DNA of 64,000 nt from Leucobacter sp. Ag1 (GTDB lineage: Bacteria; Actinomycetota; Actinomycetes; Actinomycetales; Microbacteriaceae): positions 1 to 64,000 of the forward strand of contig NZ_LAYO01000099.1 in assembly GCF_000980875.1 (NCBI RefSeq), read 5' to 3'. Made by a program: the position numbers and the translations under genes. Under the pieces are notes generated by a model. The model was not told the origin of the DNA and ran no database searches. It saw only the letters and a list, made by a program, of their open reading frames with translations. This document shows positions 17,819 to 26,936 of the stretch, in pieces (position 1 is the stretch's first letter; each line of letters starts with the position of its first letter).

Positions 17819-19503
17819 TCCGAGAGGATCCGCTGGCCGGGCTCGATCCCGAGCAGCGCGAGGTCGCGGAGTGCCTCAGGGGACCCGTCGCCGTGCGCGC
17901 TGGAGCCGGCACCGGGAAGACCCGGACCATCACCCACCGGATCGCTCACGGAGTCCAGTCCGGTGCCTATGCGCCGGACCGGGTACTCGCCGTGACCTTC
18001 ACGCGGAAGGCCGCGGGGGAGCTGCAGTCCCGGCTCAGAGCGCTCGGCGCCGAGGGCGTTCGAGCGCAGACCTTCCACGGGGCCGCGCTCGCCCAGCTGG
18101 GGCACTTCTGGCCGCAGCTCGTCGGAGGGACGGCGCCCCAGGTGCTGCCGGGCAAGGTCGCCGCGGTCTCGCAGGCGGTCGAGGCGATGGGTCTCCGTCT
18201 GCCGTCCGAGGCGCTGCGCGACATCGCGTCCGAGATCGAGTGGCGCAAAGTCTCGATGCTGAGTCTCGAACGATACGCCGCCAGGATCGACGAGCGCCCC
18301 GTGCCGCAGGGGCTCAGCGCGGAGCAGCTGATTCAGGTGCACGAGTCCTACACGGAACTGCTGGAGGCCCGGCGCCAGATCGACTTCGAGGATGTGCTTC
18401 TGCTGCTCACCGGCATGCTCGAGACCGAGCCGCGCGCCGCGGTGCACGTGCGCGAACGGTACCGCTTCTTCACCGTCGACGAGTATCAGGACGTTTCGCC
18501 GCTGCAGCACGCGCTGCTCAGGGTCTGGCTCGGAGATCGGAACGACGTCTGCGTGGTCGGTGACGCGAGCCAGACCATCTACGGCTTCGCCGGGGCGTCG
18601 AGCACGCCGCTGCTGCGCTTCGGCGCCGAGTATCCGGGGGCCCGCGAGTTCCGTCTCGAACGCAACTACCGTTCGACCCCGCCGATCGTGCAGACGGCGA
18701 ACCGCCTGATGCGGGATCGACCCGGGGCGCTCACGCTGCGCGCGATGCGACCGGAGTCCGAGGGCGACGAACTGCCCCGCGTCGAGTGGTTCGCGTCCGA
18801 GCATGACGAGGCGGCTGCCGTCGCGGCTTCGATCAGAGCGAGCATCGAGGCGGGCACCCCGGCGTCCGAGATCGCGGTGCTCTCTCGCACGAACGCGCAG
18901 TCGGCCCGCGTGGAGACGGAGCTGGCGCACCAGGGCGTGGGCAGTCGCGTGCACGGCGGACAGCGCTTCTTCGACCGCGCGGACGTGCGTCAGGCGGTAC
19001 TGCTCATGCGGGGTCAGGCGAAGGTCGCCGATCCGCGCCCGCTGTTCCAGGTGGTCAGCGATGTGCTGCGCTCGTGCGGATGGACCTCGCAGGAACCGGA
19101 GGGCGCGGCCCAGCGCGAACGCTGGGAGGCGCTCGGCGCGATTCTCTCCCTCGTCGACGAGATGCCGGCGGGAACCACCATGGACGCGTTCAGCGAAGAG
19201 CTGCTGGCCCGGCAGAAGGCTCATCATGAGCCCACCCTCGAAGCGGTGACCCTCAGCGCGATCCACGCCGCGAAGGGTCTCGAGTGGTCCCTGGTCCATG
19301 TGGTCGGTCTGAGCGAGGGGCTGCTGCCGATCGCCCACGCCGTAGACGAGGAGGACATCGATGAGGAGCGGCGTCTCTGCTACGTCGCCTTCACCCGAGC
19401 GCGGGACGAGCTCCGCCTGTCGGGTTCCGCCGCGGGCGCCAGAGCAGCGCGGATGCCGTCCCGGTTCCTTGCCGAAGCCGGCATCACGCTGACCGAGCAC
19501 TGA
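17815..19503 (+). CDS. uvrD2: UvrD2-like superfamily 1 DNA helicase, short form
   Basis: A 562-residue 3'-5' helicase. Walker A is RAGAGTGKTRTITHRI near residues 26-35, then FTRKAAGEL, motif II VDEYQDVSP, motif III GDASQTIYGFAGA, ERNYRSTP, motif V SAIHAAKGLEWS and motif VI YVAFTRARDEL. It ends soon after motif VI. Mycobacterial UvrD2 is about 140 residues longer and carries an HRDC domain and a four-Cys zinc module, both absent here. ATG 17815 overlaps the nudC stop, so the two are translationally coupled. The 3' end overlaps the convergent cyclodehydratase-like gene by 20 nt. Confidence 0.88.
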   Translation: MIREDPLAGLDPEQREVAECLRGPVAVRAGAGTGKTRTITHRIAHGVQSGAYAPDRVLAVTFTRKAAGELQSRLRALGAEGVRAQTFHGAALAQLGHFWPQLVGGTAPQVLPGKVAAVSQAVEAMGLRLPSEALRDIASEIEWRKVSMLSLERYAARIDERPVPQGLSAEQLIQVHESYTELLEARRQIDFEDVLLLLTGMLETEPRAAVHVRERYRFFTVDEYQDVSPLQHALLRVWLGDRNDVCVVGDASQTIYGFAGASSTPLLRFGAEYPGAREFRLERNYRSTPPIVQTANRLMRDRPGALTLRAMRPESEGDELPRVEWFASEHDEAAAVAASIRASIEAGTPASEIAVLSRTNAQSARVETELAHQGVGSRVHGGQRFFDRADVRQAVLLMRGQAKVADPRPLFQVVSDVLRSCGWTSQEPEGAAQRERWEALGAILSLVDEMPAGTTMDAFSEELLARQKAHHEPTLEAVTLSAIHAAKGLEWSLVHVVGLSEGLLPIAHAVDEEDIDEERRLCYVAFTRARDELRLSGSAAGARAARMPSRFLAEAGITLTEH

Positions 19504-20482
19504 GGTCCGTTCCGGTCGCGGCGAATCCGCGGCGCTGAGCGTTCCTTCGGGGCGTGTCCACGACGGTCTCGCTCAGCTCGCGGGATTCGAAGGAATGGCA
19601 GTCGCACGACGGGTGCGGGCGAGCCGGCCTCGGAGACGGGATCTCGAGAACCGCGCCGCGTCGGCAGGACAGGCGGAGTCCCTGAGCGCCTCCCGAGACC
19701 GGGGAGACCTCCCGTCGCGCGTCCGCGATGGCCCGGATCACCAGAGCGGCTGCGAGCTCGCTCGTCTCAGCCGTCTCGCTCGCCGGGACGGTCTCCCGAA
19801 GCTGGATCGCGAGGTCGACCTGATCCGGATCCCGATCCCGATCGTGCAGCGCGAGGCAGGTGATGCAGGGGGAGCCGTTCCCAGCGATCACCGGGCTGAT
19901 CTCGACGCTCCGGTCTGAGAAGCGCACCGCCAGGTGCGGGATGCCCGTGGCGAGTGCGTGCTGCGAACCGGTGACCGGCCACCCGAAGCGCGAGAGGAAG
20001 ACGACGAGGTCGGCCGGGGCCGCCGGCCCCCGTGCCGAGCGCTGCGGAAGCACGCGGCATCCGGACCGTTCCAGCATCGACCGGAGCGCTGCCGCGGGAA
20101 GGCCGTCGCCGATGAGCCTGACGCGCCTGGCGTTGAGCGGCATCTCTGACGGAGGCGGCACGGCGGAACCCGGACGCATTCGAGGCGCGGCAGGTACCAG
20201 GGCCTCTTCGAGCTCGGAGAGCAGCGCGGGGATCTGCTGCGTCGGAACCCCGCACCGCCGCGCCACCTGAGCGAGCCGGGAGCGGGGGACGGGCGCGCGG
20301 AGCGCGGCGATGAACCGCTCCACCCCGGCACCGAGGCCGTCGATGCGCGCGACCGGAGTGTCGAAACCTAGGCGGAGCGCTCCGCGGCGGTCGAAGCCGA
20401 GCGGCAGATCGGGGTCGAGCCGCACGTCTTCCGCGGGCTCGGTGTCGGGCGGGGAGGGGAGGTCGTACGCGGTGGAATGCAT
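19484..20482 (-). CDS. Cyclodehydratase-like (ThiF-fold, leader-peptide-binding type) protein without YcaO partner
   Basis: A 332-residue protein resembling the actinobacterial group annotated as TOMM leader-peptide-binding protein or cyclodehydratase, commonly located beside uvrD2 and the DUF2342 metalloprotease. An N-terminal winged-helix-like part (about 30-100) precedes a Rossmann-like part with VRLIGDGLPAAALRSMLE (about 120) and DLVVFLSRFGWP. Zinc-type cysteines are present as CITC near residue 230 and CDC near residue 290. ATG 20482 is taken as start because homologues begin shortly before the PLGFDRRGALRLGF motif. No YcaO enzyme or precursor peptide is visible in the window, so a RiPP role is unsupported. 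Confidence 0.62.
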   Translation of the reverse strand: MHSTAYDLPSPPDTEPAEDVRLDPDLPLGFDRRGALRLGFDTPVARIDGLGAGVERFIAALRAPVPRSRLAQVARRCGVPTQQIPALLSELEEALVPAAPRMRPGSAVPPPSEMPLNARRVRLIGDGLPAAALRSMLERSGCRVLPQRSARGPAAPADLVVFLSRFGWPVTGSQHALATGIPHLAVRFSDRSVEISPVIAGNGSPCITCLALHDRDRDPDQVDLAIQLRETVPASETAETSELAAALVIRAIADARREVSPVSGGAQGLRLSCRRGAVLEIPSPRPARPHPSCDCHSFESRELSETVVDTPRRNAQRRGFAATGTDLSARSA

Positions 20483-20623
20483 GCGGACCAGTGTGCGATC
20501 CGGGAGCGCGTGTCGCCCCGCTATCCACAGGAGCGTGAGCGCGGACGGTCGATCGCCGCTGAGCCCGACCGGTGTGCGGGGCGAAGTCCGACGGCTTCGG
20601 CCCCGCCGCACCGGCCACGGGGT

Positions 20624-22078
20624 TCAGACGGCAGGGGGCCGGGGCTCCTCATCGGGGTTCGCATCACCGTCGGAATCGTTCGCGGGAGACGCGGGGCCGT
20701 CGAGCCCCTCGAGTCCGCCCGCCAGCAGCTTCTGCAGTTCGCGATCGAACTCGTCGGCCTCCGGTTCCGGATCCCCGGCCAGACCGATGCGCTCGAGCAG
20801 GCGGGCCGGATGGTCGAGCTCCTCCGCGGTCGGCAGCAGGTCGGGGTGCGCCCAGAGCCCGTCGCGCGCGGAGATCCCACCGCGTTCGGCGACGAGACGC
20901 CATACGGCCGCGGCCTCGCGCATGCGTCGAGGACGCAGTTCGAGTCCGACCAGCGTTCCGAACGCGTGCTCCGCCGGGCCTCCGGTCGCCCTCCGGCGTC
21001 GGACCATCTCGGCGATGGCGTCGGCGCCGGGCAGGCGGGACACGGCATCGGCGGTGACCGCGTCCACCCATCCTTCGATGAGGGCGAGCGTGTTCTCGAG
21101 GCGCGCGTGCGCGGCCTCCTGCTCGGCGGTCTTCGGCGGGATGAGCGCGCCGCCGGCGAGCATCTCCTGGACCTGCTCGGGACGCTCGATGTCGAGCTCC
21201 GAGGCCAGCTCCTCGATGCGGTCGGTATCGATCCGGATCCCTCGCGCGTAGTCCGTGATGGCGCTCAGCAGGTGCTGCCGCAGCCAGCGCGCGTGGCGGA
21301 ACAGCCGCGCGTGCGCGAGTTCGCGCACCGCGAGATAGAGCGTGACCGCCTCCGCATCCTGGTCGAGTCCTTCGGCGAACGCCGCGACCCCGCTGGGAAG
21401 GAGGGCACCGCCCTCTCGTCCGGGGCCGGTGAGGAGCGGGATGCCGATGTCGCCGCCCGCGCTGATCTCGCGCGAGAGCTTGCCCACGACGGTTCCGAGT
21501 TGCGTGGCGAACAGCGCGCCTCCGACGCTGCGCAGCATGGGTCCTGCGCCGGCGAGCGACTCGCCGAGCTCCTCGGGGAGCTGGGAGGTGAGCGCCTCCA
21601 TGAGCGCCCGGGTGATGGATTCCGCGACCGGCTCAGCGAATCCCACCCAGGTATCGATGGTGGCCTGGACCCACTCGATACGGGTGATCGCCCGCGGAGC
21701 GTCCGGAGCCGCACCCACCTCGGTCACCTCGTCGAGCCAGAGTCCGGCGACGGGGAATGCGCGCTCCACCTGCGCGCGATCGCCCCCTTCGCCGCCCTCC
21801 GCGGCGACATCGATCGCGGTGCGGCGCGTGACGGACCAGTCGATCCCGTCGGAGGGCTGTCGCATCGCGTTCTGCAGCGTGTTCATGAGCCCCTGCAGGG
21901 CCTGCTGGTCGATGGGAAGCCCCGCCGCCGAAGCGAAGGCGGAAGGATCGATCCCGCCCGCGGGACCGTTCCCCGAGAGGAACTCGCGCAGCATGCGCTG
22001 CAGATCGTTCTGATCGTCAGGGGTGTTCTGCTCGTCTTCGGGCCCGCGGCCCTCGCCATCGTGCGAATCGGTGCTCAT
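20624..22078 (-). CDS. Zinc-dependent metalloprotease, DUF2342 family
   Basis: A 484-residue soluble protein of the actinobacterial DUF2342 (coenzyme F420 biosynthesis-associated / zinc-dependent metalloprotease) family. The metal motif is in the helix LAVRELAHARLFRHARWL (Glu253, His256). Family landmarks include GLWLDEVTEV, AVAESITRAL-like segments, FATQLGTVVGKLSREI, GIPLLT and the MVRRRRATGGPAEHAFGTLVGLELRPRRMREA block. Both ends are acidic and disordered. ATG 22078 is chosen over ATG 22102 because AGGAGG lies 7 nt upstream. It follows the PDZ-Lon protease gene divergently, as in many actinobacteria. Proteolytic activity has been proposed for the family; the substrate is unknown. Confidence 0.85.
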   Translation of the reverse strand: MSTDSHDGEGRGPEDEQNTPDDQNDLQRMLREFLSGNGPAGGIDPSAFASAAGLPIDQQALQGLMNTLQNAMRQPSDGIDWSVTRRTAIDVAAEGGEGGDRAQVERAFPVAGLWLDEVTEVGAAPDAPRAITRIEWVQATIDTWVGFAEPVAESITRALMEALTSQLPEELGESLAGAGPMLRSVGGALFATQLGTVVGKLSREISAGGDIGIPLLTGPGREGGALLPSGVAAFAEGLDQDAEAVTLYLAVRELAHARLFRHARWLRQHLLSAITDYARGIRIDTDRIEELASELDIERPEQVQEMLAGGALIPPKTAEQEAAHARLENTLALIEGWVDAVTADAVSRLPGADAIAEMVRRRRATGGPAEHAFGTLVGLELRPRRMREAAAVWRLVAERGGISARDGLWAHPDLLPTAEELDHPARLLERIGLAGDPEPEADEFDRELQKLLAGGLEGLDGPASPANDSDGDANPDEEPRPPAV

Positions 22079-22239
22079 GTGCCGACCTCCTGGTGTTACC
22101 ACAACGGTAGGGCAAGGCCCCCGGGATCGTCCGGGGAATCCGCGGTTTTCCCCGGGATTCCTTTGCGCCCACCGCGAACGTCCCCGGGCGGGCGGACCGT
22201 CATCCGTCGACGCTCAGTCCGCGCATGGGCTCGACGGGC

Positions 22240-22245
22240 TACTCT
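22240..22245 (+). promoter_or_regulatory. -10 element of leaderless promoter for the PDZ-Lon protease
   Basis: TACTCT, then 6 nt, then GTG 22252. It lies downstream of the alternative in-frame ATG 22225, arguing that GTG 22252 is the true start. Confidence 0.45.
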
Positions 22246-22251
22246 GGCGCA

Positions 22252-23415
22252 GTGCCCGCAGAAACCCCGTCCCACGCCGCAGAGCGAGCAGGCGCTCGCA
22301 CCGGATCGCTCGCGTTCCATGACACCGATCTGCGCGGCCCCGAAGGCGGACGCCGTGGGCGCGCGCTCTTTTACGCGGTCGCGGTTGCGGTGATCCTCGT
22401 CCTCCTCGCCTCGGTGATCCCGTCGCCCTATGCGATCGAGCGTCCGGGGCCCGTCGTCGACACGCTCGGTACTGTCGAAGGCGGCGGAAAGGGCACGCCG
22501 CTGATCACGATCTCGGGGGAGAAGACCTACCCGACCTCCGGGACGCTCAACCTGTTGACGGTGACCCTGGTCGGCACGCCGCAGAAGCCGAACTCCTGGC
22601 TCTCCCTGCTGCCGGCGCTGCTCGACCCGAATCAGGAGCTGGTGCCACTGGAGCAGATCTACCCGAAGGGCACCACCGCGGAACAGCGGGACGAGGCCAA
22701 CGCCGCCCTCATGACCTCATCGCAGGATCTCGCCACGGTGGCGGCGCTGAACGCCCTCGGCCGGAAGGTACCCGTCGAACTCGTGGTCGGTCGAGTCGTC
22801 GACGGCGGGCCGTCCGTGGGGATTCTCAAGGACGGCGATGTGATCCGCTCGATCGACGGGCGACCGGTGACGAGCCTCACCGAGCTCCGGGACGGACTGC
22901 AGCGGGCCGACGGCGAGGTCGAGCTCGTGATCGATCGGGACGGGACATCGCAGACGGTGCGCGTGACGCCGCGGGCGACGGACTCGGGATCCTCGCCGCA
23001 GCTCGGGATCCTGGCGGGATCCCGATTCGACATCCCGGTGAAGGTCCGGGTCGAGGTCGAGGGGATCGGCGGGCCGAGCGCCGGAACGATCTTCGCTCTC
23101 GCGGTCTACGACAAGCTGACGCCCGGCGACCTGACCGGAGGGCTGCGGGTGAGCGGCACGGGGACCATCGACGAGTCGGGCGCGGTCGGCGCGATCGGAG
23201 GGCTGCCGCAGAAGCTCGCGGGCGCGGAGCGCGCGGGGACCGACCTCTTCTTCTTCCCGGTGGCGAACTGCGCCGATCTGCCGAGCTCGCTCCCGAAGGG
23301 CCTGCGGGTGGTTCCGGTCTCGACCTTCTCGGAGGCGCTCGAGGCCGTGCAGGACGCCGCCGCGGGCAAGCCGACCCCGACCGTATCGGAGCGCTGCGCG
23401 GTATCCGGAGGCTGA
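22252..23415 (+). CDS. Membrane-anchored PDZ-Lon (S16) serine protease, YlbL family
   Basis: A 387-residue protein with a short cytoplasmic N-terminus, one membrane helix (about residues 40-62, FYAVAVAVILVLLASVI), then extracytoplasmic domains. A PDZ-like domain lies around 175-245 (DGGPSVGILKDGDVIRSIDG), and a C-terminal Lon-type catalytic domain carries Ser276 in IGGPSAGT and Lys321 in GLPQKLAGA, the Ser-Lys dyad. The start is GTG 22252 on the evidence of the TACTCT hexamer 6 nt upstream; ATG 22225 would add nine residues. It is divergent from the DUF2342 metalloprotease and followed by the UPF0182 gene, a conserved actinobacterial order. YlbL proteins act in envelope protein quality control or cell-division checkpoints. 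Confidence 0.88.
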   Translation: MPAETPSHAAERAGARTGSLAFHDTDLRGPEGGRRGRALFYAVAVAVILVLLASVIPSPYAIERPGPVVDTLGTVEGGGKGTPLITISGEKTYPTSGTLNLLTVTLVGTPQKPNSWLSLLPALLDPNQELVPLEQIYPKGTTAEQRDEANAALMTSSQDLATVAALNALGRKVPVELVVGRVVDGGPSVGILKDGDVIRSIDGRPVTSLTELRDGLQRADGEVELVIDRDGTSQTVRVTPRATDSGSSPQLGILAGSRFDIPVKVRVEVEGIGGPSAGTIFALAVYDKLTPGDLTGGLRVSGTGTIDESGAVGAIGGLPQKLAGAERAGTDLFFFPVANCADLPSSLPKGLRVVPVSTFSEALEAVQDAAAGKPTPTVSERCAVSGG

Positions 23416-23432
23416 GTGTCAGGGGCGACCGG

Positions 23433-23438
23433 TAGGCT
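23433..23438 (+). promoter_or_regulatory. -10 element upstream of the UPF0182 gene
   Basis: TAGGCT in the 68-bp gap after the PDZ-Lon gene. It would give a transcript with a leader of about 38-40 nt, with GGAAGA acting as a Shine-Dalgarno before GTG 23484. Confidence 0.4.
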
Positions 23439-23483
23439 GTCCGGAATTCAAGCATCTGCCCGATTTCGACCGGAAGATCACAC

Positions 23484-26400
23484 GTGACCGATCAGACAGC
23501 CCCGAACACGACCGGGCGCCGCCGTATTTCTCCGATCGCGATCACCATCGCGCTCGTCGTCATCCTCATCCTGGCGTTCCTCGCAGTCGCCTCCGTCACC
23601 ACCGAGGTGCTCTGGTACCAGCAGCTCGGTTTCCTCTCGGTGTTCACTACTCAGTGGATCGCCACCGCCGCGATGTTCCTCGTCGGGTTCCTCGGCATGG
23701 CCGTCCCGGTGTTCTTCGCGATCGACATCGCTTACCGGAAGCGCCCGGTCTACGCGCGCCTCACCGCGCAGCTCGACCGCTATCAGGAACTCGTCGAGCC
23801 CCTGCGCCGGGTGATCAAGTGGGTGCTTCCGGCAGTCATCGGCCTCTTCGCCGGTGCCACCGCCGCAGCATCGTGGGAGCGCGTCCTGCTCTGGCTGAAC
23901 TCATCATCGGTGGGCACCAAGGATCCCGAGTTCGGGATCGACATCTCCTTCTTCATGTTCGATCTGCCGGTCTGGCAGGGAGTCGTCGGTTTCGCCTCGG
24001 CGGTCGTGCTGATCTGCCTCATCGCGGGTGCGGTCACGAGCTACCTCTACGGCGGCATCGCGTTCTCCGGGCGCGACACCCGTATCTCGAAGGCCACCCG
24101 CGTGCAGTCCGCGATCCTGGCGGGTCTGTACCTCCTGCTCCAGGGCCTCAGCCTCTGGCTCGACCAGTACCGCACGCTGACCGACGACAGCGGCCGATTC
24201 ACGGGCGCGACTTACTCAGGTGTGTTCGCGGTCATCCCGGGCAAGCAGATCCTCGCCGGCATCGCGATCATCATCGCGATCCTCTTCCTCATCACCGCGT
24301 TCACCGGTCGCTGGCGTCTGCCCGTGATCGGCACCGCGCTGTTCGTCGTCACCGCTCTGGTGGTCGGCGTCGGCTACCCCTGGGGCGTGCAGACGCTGCA
24401 GGTCAAGCCCGACGAGAAGCGTCTGGAGGCCGAGTACCTCGGCCGGAACATCGAAGCGACCCGTGCCGCCTACGGCATCGACAAGGTGCAGACCGAGTAC
24501 TACGACGCGAAGACCACCGCCGAAGCCGGCGCGCTCCGCAACGACGCCGTCGCGACCTCGAACATCCGCATCATCGATCCGGCCATCGTGTCGCCGACCT
24601 TCGCGCAGCTCGAGCAGAGCAAGCAGTACTACAAGTTCCCGAACCCGCTGAGCGTCGACCGATACACGATCGACGGCAAGGTGGAGGACACGGTCTCGGC
24701 CGTGCGCGACATCGACGTGTCGGATCAGCAGGGCTGGTACAACCAACGCCTCGTGTACACCCACGGCTACGGCCTCGTCGCGGCCTACGGCAACCAGCGC
24801 TCCCCGAGCGGTGAGCCGGTGTTCCTCGAGAGCGGCATCCCCACCAGCGGCAAGCTCGGCACCTTCGAGCCCCGCGTGTACTTCGGGCAGAACTCGCCGA
24901 CCTACTCGATCGTCGGCGGCAAGCACGACAAGCCGATCGAGGTCGACTACCCGGCTGACGCCGAGAGCAACGCCGAGTCGGCCGAGAGCGGCAAGACCGG
25001 TGATCCGAAGGCGGCCGACGCGAAGGAGCAGAAGGGCGGCCAGAACCTGACGACCTTCTCGGGCGATGGCGGCCCGAAGCTCGACGGACTCTTCACGCGG
25101 CTCATCTACGCGCTGAAGTTCCAGGACATGGAGATCCTGCTCTCCGGCTCCGTGGTCGATGGGTCGCAGATCATGTACGACCGCAACCCCGTGACCCGAG
25201 TCCAGAAGGTCGCGCCCTATCTGACCCTGGACACCGCGCCCTATGCGTCCGTAGTGGACGGACGCGTCGTCTGGATCGTCGACGGGTACACGACCTCGGC
25301 GGACTACCCGTACTCGCAGATGTCCGACATGACCAACCTCAAGTCCGACGTCCACTCGCAGAACGCGAATGAGGTAGGAAAGCGGATCAACTACATCCGC
25401 AACTCGGTCAAGGCGACGGTCGACGCCTACGACGGCTCGGTCAAGCTCTACGCGTGGGACGACAAGGATCCCGTGCTGCAGGCATGGGGCAAGGTCTACC
25501 CGGGTACCCTCACCAGTGTGTCGAAGATGAGCGGCGACCTGCTCAGCCACGTGCGCTACCCGAGCGACATGTTCAAGGTGCAGCGCGAGATGCTCGCGAC
25601 GTACCACGTGACCGACCCCGGCGCGTTCTACTCGGCGGAGGACGCCTGGCGTACCCCCGACGACCCGGTGGCAAAGACGGCTCAGCAGCAGCGCACCGCG
25701 ACGACCGCGACCTCGGGCGCGGCCGCGGCGGTGCCCGAGACCGATTCGGTGACGAGGCAGCCTCCGTACTACCTCACGCTGTCCGCGGGCGCGAAGGCGG
25801 CACCGACATACTCGATCTACTCGACGTACATTCCGAAGTCGCGCAAGGAGAACTCGCGAGAGATCCTCACCGGATACCTCGCGGCCGACGCCAACGCGGG
25901 ATCGACCTCGGGCAAGATCGCCGAGGGGTACGGAACGCTCAAGCTGCTCACGCTGCCCAAGGGCGACACCATCCCCGGGCCCGGCCAGGTGCAGAACAGC
26001 TTCACCACCAACTCCGGGGTGTCGAGTCAGCTCAACCTGCTGCGGCAGGGCGAGAGCCAGGTCCTGAGCGGCAACCTGCTGACGTTGCCGATGGGCGGGG
26101 GACTCCTCTACGTGCAGCCGGTCTATGTGAAGGCCTCGTCGGGAACGAGCTTCCCGACGCTGCAGAAGGTCCTGGTCTCCTTCGGCGACCGTATCGCCTT
26201 CGAGGACACGCTCGATGCCGCGCTCGACAGCCTCTTCGGCGGCAACTCGGGCGCGAGCGCAGGCGACGGCGATACCCCCGTGGACAACGGGGGTGGGAGC
26301 TCGTCCGGCGGTTCCTCGGGCGGAACCGATTCGGGCGGGTCCGGTTCGACCGGCGGGAGCGACTCCGCTCTGCAGTCCGCGCTGGCGCAGATGAAGCAGG

Positions 26401-26516
26401 CGATCGCGGACCGCGATGCAGCGATGAAGGCCGGTGACTGGACGGCCTACGGCAAGGCCGACGCGCAGCTCAAGGCGGCGCTCGAGGCTGCGTTGAAAGC
26501 AGAACCCAAGAAGTAG
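23484..26516 (+). CDS. UPF0182 family multi-pass membrane protein
   Basis: A 1010-residue protein with about seven N-terminal membrane helices between residues 20 and 330 (for example ITIALVVILILAFLAVASV, IATAAMFLVGFLGMAVPVFF and AVIPGKQILAGIAIIIAILFL). A large extracytoplasmic domain of some 550 residues follows, containing family landmarks ESGIP, RVYFGQNSPTYSIVG, KFQDMEILLSG, YPYSQM and HVRYPSDMFKVQREML. The tail is a Gly/Ser-rich linker (about 920-955) followed by a short charged helix. The family is conserved across actinobacteria and has no established function. Start GTG 23484 is preceded by GGAAGA. A strong terminator follows 18 nt after the stop. Confidence 0.9.
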   Translation: MTDQTAPNTTGRRRISPIAITIALVVILILAFLAVASVTTEVLWYQQLGFLSVFTTQWIATAAMFLVGFLGMAVPVFFAIDIAYRKRPVYARLTAQLDRYQELVEPLRRVIKWVLPAVIGLFAGATAAASWERVLLWLNSSSVGTKDPEFGIDISFFMFDLPVWQGVVGFASAVVLICLIAGAVTSYLYGGIAFSGRDTRISKATRVQSAILAGLYLLLQGLSLWLDQYRTLTDDSGRFTGATYSGVFAVIPGKQILAGIAIIIAILFLITAFTGRWRLPVIGTALFVVTALVVGVGYPWGVQTLQVKPDEKRLEAEYLGRNIEATRAAYGIDKVQTEYYDAKTTAEAGALRNDAVATSNIRIIDPAIVSPTFAQLEQSKQYYKFPNPLSVDRYTIDGKVEDTVSAVRDIDVSDQQGWYNQRLVYTHGYGLVAAYGNQRSPSGEPVFLESGIPTSGKLGTFEPRVYFGQNSPTYSIVGGKHDKPIEVDYPADAESNAESAESGKTGDPKAADAKEQKGGQNLTTFSGDGGPKLDGLFTRLIYALKFQDMEILLSGSVVDGSQIMYDRNPVTRVQKVAPYLTLDTAPYASVVDGRVVWIVDGYTTSADYPYSQMSDMTNLKSDVHSQNANEVGKRINYIRNSVKATVDAYDGSVKLYAWDDKDPVLQAWGKVYPGTLTSVSKMSGDLLSHVRYPSDMFKVQREMLATYHVTDPGAFYSAEDAWRTPDDPVAKTAQQQRTATTATSGAAAAVPETDSVTRQPPYYLTLSAGAKAAPTYSIYSTYIPKSRKENSREILTGYLAADANAGSTSGKIAEGYGTLKLLTLPKGDTIPGPGQVQNSFTTNSGVSSQLNLLRQGESQVLSGNLLTLPMGGGLLYVQPVYVKASSGTSFPTLQKVLVSFGDRIAFEDTLDAALDSLFGGNSGASAGDGDTPVDNGGGSSSGGSSGGTDSGGSGSTGGSDSALQSALAQMKQAIADRDAAMKAGDWTAYGKADAQLKAALEAALKAEPKK

Positions 26517-26533
26517 TTCTGCTGCGCTGACAG

Positions 26534-26579
26534 GCGAAGAGCGGTCGGCCCCGGTTCTCCGGGGCCGACCGCTCTTCGC
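26534..26579 (+). terminator. Strong hairpin terminator after the UPF0182 gene
   Basis: A perfect 21-bp inverted repeat, left arm 26534-26554 and right arm 26559-26579, with loop TTCT. It has no long U-tract, which is usual for high-GC actinobacteria. Confidence 0.85.
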
Positions 26580-26814
26580 ATGTGCGGCGCTGTCTCAGGA
26601 CGGCTCGGTCCTGCACACTGATCCCGCACACCGTGCGTAAACGCACAGCCCGATCGCTGCTGAGGCGGCGAGCCGCGGGTGCGCTCTTCAGCGACCCGCT
26701 CGTGCCGCGTTCAGCGAACCGTGTGCGCGGCTGCGTGAGTAGGAGGGCTCGTCCGGGGGAGAACGCAGATTGCGCGACGTGATCCGACGTGCGAGAAGAA
26801 GCTCAGGAAAAGGC
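26580..26814. other. Intergenic stretch with no gene recognised
   Basis: About 235 bp between two terminators. I see no coding frame with convincing third-position bias, no RNA fold that I recognise and no repeat. Confidence 0.5.
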
Positions 26815-26856
26815 GGAAGGCCCTGATCTGGTGTAAACACCTGATCAGGGCCTTCC
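26815..26856 (-). terminator. Terminator hairpin downstream of tRNA-fMet
   Basis: On the minus strand, GGAAGGCCCTGATC pairs with GATCAGGGCCTTCC around a smaller inner stem (AGGTG/CACC). It starts 3 nt after the encoded CCA end of the tRNA. Confidence 0.75.
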
Positions 26857-26859
26857 TCA

Positions 26860-26936
26860 TGGTTGCGGGGGCAGGATTTGAACCTACGACCTCCGGGTTA
26901 TGAGCCCGGCGAGCTACCGAACTGCTCCACCCCGCG
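26860..26936 (-). tRNA. tRNA-fMet (initiator, anticodon CAT)
   Basis: A 77-nt cloverleaf on the minus strand. The acceptor arm CGCGGGG faces CCCCGCA, giving the unpaired C1-A72 that marks initiator tRNA. The anticodon stem is CCGGG/CCCGG around CTCATAA, and the T-arm reads GGTTCAAATCC. The 3' CCA is encoded. A terminator hairpin follows directly. Confidence 0.96.

Noticed and set aside
19484-22078. Ribosomally synthesised peptide (TOMM) gene cluster
   Set aside because: Only the leader-binding-like protein is present. No YcaO, dehydrogenase, transporter or precursor peptide was found within 10 kb.
22225-22251. ATG 22225 as start of the PDZ-Lon protease
   Set aside because: No Shine-Dalgarno precedes it, and the TACTCT -10 hexamer lies inside this segment, 6 nt before GTG 22252.
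26860-26936. tRNA gene as an attachment site for an integrated element
   Set aside because: No integrase, no phage genes and no second copy of the tRNA 3' end nearby. The XerC at 52 kb is the chromosomal type.
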